The notes under the pieces: generated by a model | The model's input: only the letters and a program-made list of their open reading frames with translations | Told to the model about the DNA's origin: nothing | Databases searched by the model: none | Origin: Salinarimonas sp052380005 | Lineage (GTDB): Bacteria > Pseudomonadota > Alphaproteobacteria > Rhizobiales > Beijerinckiaceae | Reading direction: 5' to 3' (one strand) | DNA length: 64,000 nucleotides | NCBI GenBank assembly: GCA_052380005.1 | Contig: JBQTCJ010000013.1 | Shown: one piece after another, positions 1 to 8,765 of the stretch | How the letters are laid out: each line of letters opens with the position of its first letter | How positions within the stretch are numbered: the stretch's first letter is position 1 | Made by a program: the position numbers and the translations under genes

Positions 1-109
1 GAGCCACGTGCGACCCGATGCCCGTCTATTCGCCGACGCATTCTCCCGGCAACCTTCGACAAGGCTCGGGGGTTGAAGTCAAGATGATGCCATGATGGGG
101 CGAGCGATC

Positions 110-2056
110 ATGTATCCGAACGACGACCTGTTCACCTCATTCGCGCAGATGTACGACCAGCGGCGCGAGACCGAGATGCCCCTGATGGACTATCTCGAGG
201 GCTGCAAGTCGGATCCGATGATGTACGCGAGCGCGCCCGAGCGCATCCTCGCGGCCATCGGCGAGCCGCAGATGGTGGACACGGCGAAGGATTCGCGGCT
301 CGGCCGCATCTTCATGAACCGCACCATCCGGGTCTACCCGGCCTTCGAGGAGTTCTACGGCATGGAGGAGACGATCGAGCGGATCGTCTCCTTCTTCCGT
401 CACGCGGCCCAGGGGCTGGAGGAGCGCAAGCAGATCCTCTACCTGCTCGGCCCCGTCGGCGGCGGCAAGTCCTCGCTGGCCGAGCGCCTCAAGGCGCTGA
501 TGGAGGTGCACCCGATCTACGTGCTCAAGGCCGGGGGCGAGATGAGCCCGGTCTTCGAGAGCCCGCTCGGGCTGTTCGATCCCGAGCGCATGGGCGAGAT
601 GATCGAGGACCGCTACGGCGTCCCGCGCCGGCGCCTCACGGGCCTGCTCAGCCCCTGGGCGCTCAAGCGGCTCGACGAGTTCGGCGGCGACATCTCGCGC
701 TTCAAGGTCGTGAAGGTGAACCCCTCGCGGCTGCGCCAGATCGGCATCGCCAAGACCGAGCCCGGCGACGAGAACAACCAGGACATCTCCTCGCTCGTCG
801 GCAAGGTCGACATCCGCAAGCTCGAGACCCTCTCGCAGAACGATCCCGACGCCTACTCCTATTCCGGCGGCCTCAACCGCGCCAACCAGGGCGTGCTCGA
901 GTTCGTCGAGATGTTCAAGGCGCCGATCAAGATGCTCCACCCGCTCCTGACGGCGACGCAGGAGGGCAACTACACCGGCACCGAGAACATCGGCGCGATC
1001 CCCTACCAGGGGATCATACTCGCGCACTCGAACGAGGCGGAATGGCAGTCCTTCCGCTCCAACAAGAACAATGAGGCGTTCATCGACCGCATCTACGTGA
1101 TCAAGGTGCCGTACTGCCTGCGGGTCACGGAGGAGCAGCGGATCTACGACAAGCTGATCCGCACGTCCGAGCTCGCCGACGCGCCCTGCGCGCCCGGAAC
1201 GCTCGACATGCTGGCGCGCTTCGCGGTGCTCTCGCGCCTGCGCGAGCACGAGAACTCGAACCTCTATTCGAAGATGCGCGTCTACGACGGCGAGAGCCTC
1301 AAGGAGGTCGACCCGCGGGCGCGCTCGATCCAGGAGTACCGGGACGCGGCCGGCGTCGACGAGGGCATGGACGGGATCTCGACCCGCTTCGCCTTCAAGG
1401 TGCTCGCCGCCACGTTCAACCACGACACGATCGAGATCGCGGCCGATCCCGTTCACCTGATGTACGTGCTCGAGCAGACGGTGCGCCGCGAGCAGCTGCC
1501 CGACGAGACCGAGAAGCGCTACGTCGAGTTCATCAAGGCGGAGCTCGCCCCGCGCTACGCCGAGTTCATCGGCAACGAGATCCAGAAGGCCTATCTCGAG
1601 AGCTACCACGACTACGGCCAGAACCTCTTCGACCGCTACGTGGACTACGCGGACGCCTGGATCGAGGACCAGGACTTCAAGGACCCCGACACCGGCCAGC
1701 TCCTCAACCGCGAGCTCCTCAACCAGGAGCTGACGAAGATCGAGAAGCCCGCCGGCATCGCCAACCCCAAGGACTTCCGCAACGAGGTCGTCAAGTTCTC
1801 GCTGCGGGCGCGGGCGAGCCACGGCGGCAAGAACCCGAGCTGGACCTCCTACGAGAAGATCCGCGAGGTCATCGAGCGGCGCATGTTCTCCCAGGTGGAG
1901 GAGCTCCTGCCGGTGATCAGCTTCGGCTCGAAGAAGGACTCCGACACCGAGAAGAAGCACTCCGATTTCGTGGACCGGATGACCGAACGGGGCTATACCG
2001 AGCGGCAGGTGCGACGTCTGGTAGAGTGGTACATGCGCGTGAAGCAGGCGGGCTGA
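110..2056 (+). CDS. prkA: PrkA family serine protein kinase
   Basis: AAA-like serine protein kinase of the PrkA/YeaG family, a cytoplasmic stress and starvation kinase. The Walker A motif GPVGGGKSS lies near residues 114-122, and the long C-terminal half matches the family's kinase-like region. Length (648 aa) is normal. I start at the ATG at 110 (MYPNDDLFTSF), because family members begin close to this phrase and a GGGGCGAG stretch lies upstream; an in-frame ATG at 92 would add six residues. It is the first gene of the conserved trio prkA - yeaH - spoVR, 28 bp ahead of the next gene. In enterobacteria the trio belongs to the stationary-phase programme; whether that holds here is inferred. 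Confidence 0.95.
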   Translation: MYPNDDLFTSFAQMYDQRRETEMPLMDYLEGCKSDPMMYASAPERILAAIGEPQMVDTAKDSRLGRIFMNRTIRVYPAFEEFYGMEETIERIVSFFRHAAQGLEERKQILYLLGPVGGGKSSLAERLKALMEVHPIYVLKAGGEMSPVFESPLGLFDPERMGEMIEDRYGVPRRRLTGLLSPWALKRLDEFGGDISRFKVVKVNPSRLRQIGIAKTEPGDENNQDISSLVGKVDIRKLETLSQNDPDAYSYSGGLNRANQGVLEFVEMFKAPIKMLHPLLTATQEGNYTGTENIGAIPYQGIILAHSNEAEWQSFRSNKNNEAFIDRIYVIKVPYCLRVTEEQRIYDKLIRTSELADAPCAPGTLDMLARFAVLSRLREHENSNLYSKMRVYDGESLKEVDPRARSIQEYRDAAGVDEGMDGISTRFAFKVLAATFNHDTIEIAADPVHLMYVLEQTVRREQLPDETEKRYVEFIKAELAPRYAEFIGNEIQKAYLESYHDYGQNLFDRYVDYADAWIEDQDFKDPDTGQLLNRELLNQELTKIEKPAGIANPKDFRNEVVKFSLRARASHGGKNPSWTSYEKIREVIERRMFSQVEELLPVISFGSKKDSDTEKKHSDFVDRMTERGYTERQVRRLVEWYMRVKQAG

Positions 2057-2084
2057 GCCCAGCCCGCGCGAAAGAGGCGCCTTG

Positions 2085-3383
2085 ATGCATATCGTCGACC
2101 GCCGGCTGAACCCGGGTGGCAAGAGCCTCGCGAACCGACAGCGCTTCCTGCGCCGGGCGAAGGCGTTGGTGAAGCGTGCCGTGCGCGACTCGTCCAAGGA
2201 GCGCTCGATCAAGGACCTGGAGGCCGGCGGCGAGGTCTCGATACCGCTCGACGGGGTGCGCGAGCCGCGGCTGCGGCGCTCCTCCGAGGGCGGCGTGCGG
2301 GACTACCTCCTGCCCGGCAACAAGGACTACGTCGAGGGCGAGCGCATCCCGCGCCCGCCCCGCGGCGGCGGGGGCGGCGGCTCGCAGGGCTCGCCCGGCG
2401 GCGAGGGCGAGGACGACTTCCGCTTCGCCCTCACGCACGAGGAATTCGTCGACCTCTTCCTCGAGGACCTGGAGCTGCCCGACCTCGCCAAGCGCAAGCT
2501 CGCGACGACCGAGCAGCTGAGCTGGCGGCGCGCCGGGTTCTCGGTGACGGGATCGCCGGCGAACCTGGCGCTCACCCGCACGATGCGCAACTCGCTGTCG
2601 CGTCGCATCGCCCTGCGCCGCCCGCGGCCGGACGCTATGGCGGCGCTCGAGGAGGAGATCGCCGAGCTCGAGCGCACGCACGACGACCCGATCCGGCTGG
2701 AGGAAGCGCGCGAGGAGCTCGCGCGCATGAGGAAGCGCACCCGGGCGATCCCGTGGATCGATCCGATCGACTTGCGCTACCGTCGGTCGGAATCGACGCC
2801 GCGGCCGGTGGCGCAGGCGGTGATGTTCTGCCTCATGGACGTCTCCGGCTCGATGACGGAGCACATGAAGGACCTCGCAAAGCGCTTCTTCACGCTGCTC
2901 TACCTGTTCCTCAAGCGCCGCTACAAGCACGTGGAGATCGTCTTCATCCGCCACACGCACGAGGCGTCCGAGGTCGACGAGGAGACGTTCTTCTACTCCC
3001 CGGAGACCGGCGGAACGGTGGTCTCCACCGCGCTCGAGGAGATGATCCGCGTCATGCGCGAGCGCTACCGGCCGGAGGACTGGAACATCTACGCCGCCCA
3101 GGCCTCGGACGGCGACAACACCTCCTCGGACAACGCCAAGACATCGGCGCTCCTGACCGAGGAGATCCTGCCGGCATGCCAGTACTTCGCCTACCTGGAG
3201 GTGGGGCGCGAGGACGACAGCCCGATGGGCTTCGGCTACCGGCAGAGCGACCTGTGGCGCACCTACGACCTCGCCCGCACGGCGGGCGCGCAGATCGCCA
3301 TGCGCAAGGTCCGCCACCGCCGCGACATCTATCCCGTCTTCCGCGAGCTCTTCGCCAAGAAGGGCGAGCGGGCGACGGCCTGA
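2085..3383 (+). CDS. yeaH: YeaH/YhbH family (DUF444) VWA-like protein
   Basis: DUF444 protein of 432 aa, the usual partner of PrkA. Residues 85-108 are a glycine-rich linker. The C-terminal half holds a von Willebrand A-like fold with the metal-site phrase MDVSGSM at about residues 251-257. A TTG codon directly precedes the chosen ATG; the ATG at 2085 has a GAGG element upstream. The gene lies between prkA and spoVR on the same strand with short spacers, so it is probably cotranscribed. Its biochemical role is not established; the family is thought to work with PrkA and SpoVR in a stress response. Confidence 0.93.
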   Translation: MHIVDRRLNPGGKSLANRQRFLRRAKALVKRAVRDSSKERSIKDLEAGGEVSIPLDGVREPRLRRSSEGGVRDYLLPGNKDYVEGERIPRPPRGGGGGGSQGSPGGEGEDDFRFALTHEEFVDLFLEDLELPDLAKRKLATTEQLSWRRAGFSVTGSPANLALTRTMRNSLSRRIALRRPRPDAMAALEEEIAELERTHDDPIRLEEAREELARMRKRTRAIPWIDPIDLRYRRSESTPRPVAQAVMFCLMDVSGSMTEHMKDLAKRFFTLLYLFLKRRYKHVEIVFIRHTHEASEVDEETFFYSPETGGTVVSTALEEMIRVMRERYRPEDWNIYAAQASDGDNTSSDNAKTSALLTEEILPACQYFAYLEVGREDDSPMGFGYRQSDLWRTYDLARTAGAQIAMRKVRHRRDIYPVFRELFAKKGERATA

Positions 3384-3418
3384 CCCGTCACGACAGCAAG
3401 GATGCGGGGGAGACGCGC

Positions 3419-5002
3419 ATGAGCCTCGCCGAACCGACGACCCCCAAGCCCGCGCTTCGCCGCGGCGACCTGCCCGACGGCCTCCTCTTCGAGGGGGCGG
3501 ACTGGGATTTCGACACCATCCAGCGCGTGTTCGACGCCTGCGAGGACGTGGCGGTGAACGAGCTGGGGCTCGACGTCTACCCCAACCAGGTCGAGGTGAT
3601 CACCGCCGAGCAGATGCTCGACGCCTATTCGTCGATCGGGATGCCGCTGTTCTACAAGCACTGGTCCTTCGGCAAGCACTTCGCCGCGCAGGAGGCGAGC
3701 TATCGCAAGGGCATGCGCGGGCTGGCCTACGAGATCGTCATCAACTCCAACCCGTGCATCTCCTACATCATGGAGGAGAACACGGCGACGATGCAGACTC
3801 TCGTGATCGCGCACGCGGCGTTCGGCCACAATCATTTCTTCAAGAACAACTACCTGTTCAAGCAGTGGACAGACGCCGACGGCATCCTCGATTATCTCGA
3901 ATTCGCCAAGGGCTTCATCTCGGACTGCGAGGAGCGCTACGGCCACGGGCCGGTGGAGATGATGCTCGACGCCGCGCACGCGCTGATGAGCCAGGCGGTG
4001 CATCGCTACCCGCGCAAGGTCCGCCCGGACCTGCGCACCGAGGAGAAGCGCGAGCGCGAGCGCCGGCTCCACGAGGAGCGGATGTACAATGACCTGTGGC
4101 GCACCGTCCCCACCAAGGACAAGGGCACGCCCGACGACGCCGAGCTCCTGCGCCGCCACGCGCTGCTTCAGCTGCCGCAGGAGAACATCCTCTACTTCCT
4201 GGAGAAGACGGCGCCCAAGCTCGCCCCGTGGCAGCGCGAAGCGCTGCGCATCGTGCGGCTGATCGCGCAGTACTTCTATCCCCAGGGCCAGACCAAGGTC
4301 ATGAACGAGGGCTGCGCCACCTACGTCCACTACAAGATCATGAACCGGCTGCACGAGACCGGACGCATCTCGGACGGCGCGATGCTGGAGTTCCTGCGCT
4401 CGCACACGAACGTGGTCTACCAGCCGCAGTTCGACGAGCCGCATTACGGCGGCATCAATCCCTACGCGCTCGGCTTCGCCATGATGCAGGACATCGAGCG
4501 CATCTGCGAGACTCCGACGGACGAGGATCGGGAGTGGTTCCCCGACATCGCCGGCCGCGGCGACCACATGGCGGTGCTGCGCGACGTGTGGGCGAACTAC
4601 CGCGACGAGAGCTTCATCCTCCAGTTTCTCTCGCCGCACCTCATGCGCAAGCTGAAGATGTTCCACGTCGTCGACGACGAGGACGAGCCCGATCTCGAGG
4701 TGCGGGCCATCCACGACGAGCGTGGCTACCGCAAGCTGCGCCGGTCGCTGGCCATGCAGTACGACGTGGCGCATACCGACCCCGACATCCAGATCGTCGA
4801 CGTCGACCTCGCCGGCGACCGGCGGCTCATCCTCCAGCATACGATGCTCAATCGCGTCGGGCTCGAGGAGAGCGACACCCGCCGCACGCTCCAGCACCTC
4901 GCCGACCTGTGGGGCTACGACGTGCTCCTGCGCGAGGTCGATCCGGAGACCGAGATGGTCGTCAAGGAGCACACGGCCAGCGCCCGCCGCCGCCTGGTGT
5001 AG
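3419..5002 (+). CDS. spoVR: SpoVR family protein
   Basis: SpoVR/YcgB family protein, 527 aa, third gene of the prkA operon. The conserved phrase HWSFGKHF lies near residue 80, followed by the long uniform SpoVR domain; a short acidic C-terminal region follows. The open frame runs much further upstream, through the yeaH coding region, but the ATG at 3419 has a purine-rich GGGGGAGA element about 6 nt ahead and matches the family N-terminus. The name comes from Bacillus cortex formation, but proteobacterial members are non-sporulation proteins of unknown activity linked to PrkA/YeaH. Confidence 0.93.
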   Translation: MSLAEPTTPKPALRRGDLPDGLLFEGADWDFDTIQRVFDACEDVAVNELGLDVYPNQVEVITAEQMLDAYSSIGMPLFYKHWSFGKHFAAQEASYRKGMRGLAYEIVINSNPCISYIMEENTATMQTLVIAHAAFGHNHFFKNNYLFKQWTDADGILDYLEFAKGFISDCEERYGHGPVEMMLDAAHALMSQAVHRYPRKVRPDLRTEEKRERERRLHEERMYNDLWRTVPTKDKGTPDDAELLRRHALLQLPQENILYFLEKTAPKLAPWQREALRIVRLIAQYFYPQGQTKVMNEGCATYVHYKIMNRLHETGRISDGAMLEFLRSHTNVVYQPQFDEPHYGGINPYALGFAMMQDIERICETPTDEDREWFPDIAGRGDHMAVLRDVWANYRDESFILQFLSPHLMRKLKMFHVVDDEDEPDLEVRAIHDERGYRKLRRSLAMQYDVAHTDPDIQIVDVDLAGDRRLILQHTMLNRVGLEESDTRRTLQHLADLWGYDVLLREVDPETEMVVKEHTASARRRLV

Positions 5003-5118
5003 CGCCACCTCCCCGGAGGGTGAGCAGGGCGGCTGGCCGGCTCTCCAGGCTGTTCGAACGGCCCCACCGCCCGCGCTCCGCGCGGACTCCTACCCTCCCG
5101 GGAGGAAGCGGGGCGGCG
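5003..5118. repeat. Dispersed intergenic hairpin repeat, copy A
   Basis: Fills the gap between the convergent spoVR and Kef genes. It contains the module CCACCTCCCCGGAGG followed about 55 bp later by a CCACCGCCCGCGC... GGACTCCT module that ends in CTCCCGGGAGGAAGCGG. Both modules recur at about 20.2-20.4 kb and 26.3-26.4 kb. The C/G-rich arms can fold into hairpins, so it may also act as a bidirectional terminator. Confidence 0.7.
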
Positions 5119-5138
5119 CTCGTCGCCGGCCCCGCGCC

Positions 5139-6980
5139 CTACTCCGCAGCCGGGCGCTCCGCTCCCTCTTCCCCGTCCTCCTCCACGAACACCCGCGCCT
5201 CCTCGTTGAGCGCGCGACCCTTGCGCGAGGGCGGGCGCAGGGGCTCGGGGCGCATGGTCTTCTGGTGGAGGATGTCCTTGCCGGCCTCGATCCCGGCCAG
5301 CTTCTGCGCCTCGAGCCGCTCGAGGTCGCGCCGGCGCACGTCCTCCTCCACGACCGCCGCGCGGTCGGGCGAGACGCCGAGCGCGACGAGAACCTCGCGC
5401 CCCGCCCGCACCGCGCTCTCGAACGTGTCGCGCACCGAGAGCGCGATCCCCGCCTCGTCGAGGGCGATCGTGTGGGTGCGGTCGTAGGCGCGCGCGTAGA
5501 TGGTGAGGAGCGGATATTCCTCCCGCAGCCGCCGGCAGATCGCGAGCGAGGTGTCCGGGTCCTTGATGCACACGAAGACGAGCCGCGCCTGCTCGACGCC
5601 GGCGGCGCGCAGCACGTCGAGGCGGTTGCCGTCGCCGAAATAGACCTTGAAGCCGAAGCGCGCCGCATTGCGCACGCGGTCCGGCGCGCGGTCGATCAGC
5701 GTCGTCTCGACGCCCTCCGCGAGCAGCATCTGCGAGGCGATCTGGCCGAAGCGGCCGAAGCCGATCAGGATGGCGGAGCCGCCGGCCCCCTCGAAATCCT
5801 CCTCCATCCGCTCCCGCGGCGCGGTTGCCGCGAGGAGTCGCTGGCCGGCCGCCGCCAGCGGCGGGCAGGCGACCATGGAAAGCGCCGCGAGCGCGATCAT
5901 CAGACCGACGTCCTCCGCCGAGACGAGGCCGAGCGCGCCCGCCAGCGGTGCCAGCACGAAGGCGAACTCGCCCGCCGCCGACAGCACGAGCCCGATCTTG
6001 ATCGCCTCGCGCGTGGTCGAGCCGGAGAGCCGCGCGACGAGGGCGGTCGCGGCGATCTTGACGGCGAGGTACAGCGCGAGGAGTCCGAGCACGAGATCGA
6101 TGCGGGCCGCGAGGTCGCCGAGGTCGATCAGCATGCCCACCGACATGAAGAACAGCGCGAGCAGGAGCCCGCGGAAGGGCTCGACGTCGGCCTGGAGCTG
6201 GTGGCGGTAGGAGGAGCCCGCGAGCATCACCCCCGCGAGGAAGGCGCCGAGCGCCATCGACAGTCCCGCCGTTCGGGCCGCGAGCGCGGCGGCGAGCACG
6301 ACGAGAAGCGCCGCGGCCGTCATCACCTCCCGCGCCCCGGCGGAGGCGACGATGCGGAAGAGGTGATCGAGGACGTAGCGTCCCGCGAGCACGATGCCGG
6401 CGACGACGCCGAGCGCCAGCGCCGCGTCGCCCCAGGCCGAGCCCGTGGCGCTCGCGCCCATCGCGCCCGCCCCGAGCAGGATCGGCGCGAGCGCCAGAAC
6501 GGGCACCGTCAGCACGTCCTGCGTCAGCAGCGCGGCGAAGCTGCGCCGGCCGTAGGGGCAGCCGAGCGCGGCGCGCTTCTCGAGGATCTGCAGCGCGATG
6601 GCGGTGCCCGAGAGCGCGAAGGCGAAGCCGACGAGTGCCGACGCGGCGGGCGCGAGGCCGAGCCCCCAGGCGATCGCCCCGAGCAGGGCGCCGGCGACGG
6701 CGACCTGCCCCAGCCCGAGCCCGAGCATGTCGGCCTTCATGGCGACGAGCCGCGACAGGCGCGTGTCGAGCCCGATGACGAAGAGCAGCAGCACGACGCC
6801 CAGCTGCGAGATCCCCATCACGGCGTCGGCATCGTCGAACACGGCGAGCACGGAAGGCCCGATCACCACCCCCGCCACGAGATACCCCACCGCCGTCCCG
6901 AGCCCCAGCCGCTCGAACAGCGGCGGGGCGAGTATGGCGCCGAGGAGGAAGGCGAAGGCCTGGGGGAGGTAGGCGTCCAT
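5139..6980 (-). CDS. Kef-type monovalent cation:proton antiporter
   Basis: CPA2-family antiporter of 613 aa, inner membrane. The first ~385 residues are a string of hydrophobic segments typical of the Na+/H+ exchanger domain. About residues 400-520 form a TrkA-N (RCK) nucleotide-binding domain with the Rossmann motif GFGRFG. The hydrophilic C-terminal tail is rich in Arg/Glu. KefB/KefC proteins export K+ in exchange for H+, gated by glutathione adducts; this sequence alone does not tell KefB from KefC or prove K+ specificity. It stands alone, convergent with spoVR. The start ATG at 6980 gives an immediate membrane helix. Confidence 0.9.
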   Translation of the reverse strand: MDAYLPQAFAFLLGAILAPPLFERLGLGTAVGYLVAGVVIGPSVLAVFDDADAVMGISQLGVVLLLFVIGLDTRLSRLVAMKADMLGLGLGQVAVAGALLGAIAWGLGLAPAASALVGFAFALSGTAIALQILEKRAALGCPYGRRSFAALLTQDVLTVPVLALAPILLGAGAMGASATGSAWGDAALALGVVAGIVLAGRYVLDHLFRIVASAGAREVMTAAALLVVLAAALAARTAGLSMALGAFLAGVMLAGSSYRHQLQADVEPFRGLLLALFFMSVGMLIDLGDLAARIDLVLGLLALYLAVKIAATALVARLSGSTTREAIKIGLVLSAAGEFAFVLAPLAGALGLVSAEDVGLMIALAALSMVACPPLAAAGQRLLAATAPRERMEEDFEGAGGSAILIGFGRFGQIASQMLLAEGVETTLIDRAPDRVRNAARFGFKVYFGDGNRLDVLRAAGVEQARLVFVCIKDPDTSLAICRRLREEYPLLTIYARAYDRTHTIALDEAGIALSVRDTFESAVRAGREVLVALGVSPDRAAVVEEDVRRRDLERLEAQKLAGIEAGKDILHQKTMRPEPLRPPSRKGRALNEEARVFVEEDGEEGAERPAAE

Positions 6981-7086
6981 GGGGGCTCCGGGGGCCGCGG
7001 GGAACGCTCAAGGTCGGACGGCGGGAAGCGTGGTGCAAGGGGACACCGTCGAGCGCCGCGCGATGTGGAAGCGGATCAGCCTCGCC

Positions 7087-7533
7087 TCATCGGCCCGGGA
7101 CGAGGTGTCGGCGCAGGACGGTGCGCGCTTTGATGGATACCACCCCCTCGATGCACGCAATCTGCTCGTAGGTGTCCTCCAGTTCCAGCCGTGTAGACGC
7201 GCGCGCGAGTACCAGGAACTCGCTCGTGTCGGAAAGCGCCCAGACGCCGACGACATGGGCTGAACGACGAATTCTGTTCCAGACCTTGGACCGCGATCTC
7301 TCGTCCACGGCCGCGAAGAAGAAGATCTCCTCGCCCGGTGCCTCGAGACCGTCGTCGGCGGCCCCGTTGACGATCGTGAAACCGCCGATCACGCCGCATT
7401 CGCACATCATCTCGATGCGTTCCTTCACGGTCATGCGCGACGCGGAGACCTCGCGTGCGATGCCCGTGATCGACATGCGGGCATCCTTGGTGAGCAGCGA
7501 CAGGATGTCCCTGTCCCGCGGCGTCAGCTTCAT
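7087..7533 (-). CDS. Lrp/AsnC family transcriptional regulator
   Basis: 148 aa. The N-terminal helix-turn-helix (about residues 18-45, with the phrase EVSASRMTVKERI) is followed by an AsnC-type ligand-binding/oligomerisation domain (about 65-140). Lrp/AsnC proteins bind an amino acid or a related small molecule. It is transcribed away from the haem-protein/cupin/permease operon that starts at 7684, with 150 bp between, the usual arrangement for a local regulator that senses the substrate of its target operon. The shared spacer carries three GCATTC/GAATGC elements (see that entry). The ligand is unknown. Confidence 0.9.
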   Translation of the reverse strand: MKLTPRDRDILSLLTKDARMSITGIAREVSASRMTVKERIEMMCECGVIGGFTIVNGAADDGLEAPGEEIFFFAAVDERSRSKVWNRIRRSAHVVGVWALSDTSEFLVLARASTRLELEDTYEQIACIEGVVSIKARTVLRRHLVPGR

Positions 7534-7562
7534 CCCTGGGCTCCGTCATGCACGATCTTCTC

Positions 7563-7654
7563 GAACGCATTCTAAGATTGCTCATCCCGTGTGACCGTTT
7601 CGCCGAATCGACGCCGGAATGCAAGCTTGAATTGATCGATTTGGGGGTGCATTC
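7563..7654. promoter_or_regulatory. Candidate operator region for the Lrp/AsnC regulator
   Basis: The divergent spacer is less GC-rich than its surroundings. It carries GCATTC at 7567-7572, GAATGC at 7617-7622 and GCATTC at 7649-7654. The last two extend to a perfect GAATGCA/TGCATTC inverted pair (7617-7623 and 7648-7654), placed just upstream of the operon start at 7684. Repeated spaced elements suit Lrp-type octamers. Binding is inferred. Confidence 0.45.
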
Positions 7655-7683
7655 CGATCCGAAACGTTCTTGGGAGGGAAGCC

Positions 7684-8409
7684 ATGCAACTCTACAGCGC
7701 CGAGGAGGCGACGCGGGAGTTCGCCCCCGACGACTGGCGACGGCACGCGTTCGTGGATTTCGCACAGCGGATGACCGCGAGCGATCTGCCGTTCCCCTGC
7801 ATCTACGGCGTGTCCGCCTTCGCGGCCGACGAGCTGCGGTTCGTCTTCTGCGAGGAGATGACGGCGGATGCGCTGACCGACGCGCTGGGCGCCTTCGTTC
7901 CCCGCGCGCGCTCGTTCGGCAGGCACACGTCGCTCGTCGCGTTCTCGCGGCCGTGCGAGAGCCTCGGCGTGGCGCAGTACCGGCAGCGCTTCTGGTCGCT
8001 GCTGGCGGGCATCGCCGCGCGCGATCGGGCACCGTGGCCGGCCGGCGTGCCGCGGGAGCTCGACGATCCCGACTGGGAGTTCTGCTTCGCCGGCGAGCCC
8101 CTGTTCGTCGTGTGCAACACGCCGGATCATCGAGCGCGGCGCAGCCGCTACTCGCCCGCCCTGACGCTCACGTTCCAGCCGCGCTGGGTCTTCGACGGCA
8201 TCCTCGGGACAGACGACCAGGCGAGGCGCGCCTTCGCCGCGGTGCGCGCGCGCCTGCAGCGCTACGACGACACGCCCGTGGCCGCGGTGCTCGGACGCTA
8301 CGGCGACCCCGGCAACCGCGAGTTCGCGCAGTACTTCCTGGACGACGGGGCAGGCGACGATCGGCGCTGCCCGTTCCACACCCTGCCGATCGAGGAGAGC
8401 GTGACATGA
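7684..8409 (+). CDS. YqcI/YcgG family protein, probable haem-dependent N-oxygenase
   Basis: 241 aa, full length for the YqcI/YcgG family. Recognisable conserved phrases are PFPCIYG near residues 37-43 and CPFHTLP at the C-terminus. Characterised relatives as I know them are haem proteins that N-hydroxylate guanidino compounds: DcsA (arginine, D-cycloserine pathway) and GntA (pre-guanitoxin). I infer, and cannot prove, a similar reaction here. The stop codon overlaps the start of the cupin gene (ATGA), so the two are translationally coupled. A GGGAGGGA ribosome site precedes the ATG. No NRPS, ligase or other biosynthetic gene is next to it, so the substrate may be imported by the permease that follows. 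Confidence 0.82.
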   Translation: MQLYSAEEATREFAPDDWRRHAFVDFAQRMTASDLPFPCIYGVSAFAADELRFVFCEEMTADALTDALGAFVPRARSFGRHTSLVAFSRPCESLGVAQYRQRFWSLLAGIAARDRAPWPAGVPRELDDPDWEFCFAGEPLFVVCNTPDHRARRSRYSPALTLTFQPRWVFDGILGTDDQARRAFAAVRARLQRYDDTPVAAVLGRYGDPGNREFAQYFLDDGAGDDRRCPFHTLPIEESVT

Positions 8410-8720
8410 CGACGATCGAGATCCTGAGGGAGAAGGTCGACCCCGCGCGCGCATGGAGCCTGATCTCGGCCGCTCTGCCCGAGCAGGGTTGCGTCGAGGT
8501 GCAGCGCGACCAGGCGGGCAAGGAGCACGCCTGGCACATGCACGGAACGGACGAGACGATCGTCGTGCTCGACGGCTCGCTGCGCTTCTACTGGGAAGAC
8601 GGCGAGGAGATCTGCGGCCCCGGGGACGTGATCCGGCTGCCCTCGGGCGCGCGGCACGGCTCGATAGCTCTTGACACGGGCGCAATATACATGATTGCGA
8701 TGCGTGACGTCGAACTCTGA
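8406..8720 (+). CDS. Single-domain cupin protein
   Basis: 104 aa, one cupin barrel. Motif 1 holds HxH (WHMHG, about residues 45-49) plus the downstream Glu in DETIVVLDG; motif 2 is LPSGARHG with its His. All metal ligands of a typical mononuclear cupin are therefore present. It overlaps the preceding haem-protein gene by 4 bp (ATGA) and lies 45 bp ahead of the permease, so all three probably form one transcript. Cupins range from dioxygenases to isomerases. The tight coupling to an N-oxygenase-like gene suggests it acts on the oxygenated product. The exact reaction is unknown. Confidence 0.85.
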   Translation: MTTIEILREKVDPARAWSLISAALPEQGCVEVQRDQAGKEHAWHMHGTDETIVVLDGSLRFYWEDGEEICGPGDVIRLPSGARHGSIALDTGAIYMIAMRDVEL

Positions 8721-8765
8721 CCGACTCGGCGCTGCGCTGCGATGCGAACGAAGGGGCCTCTTGCC

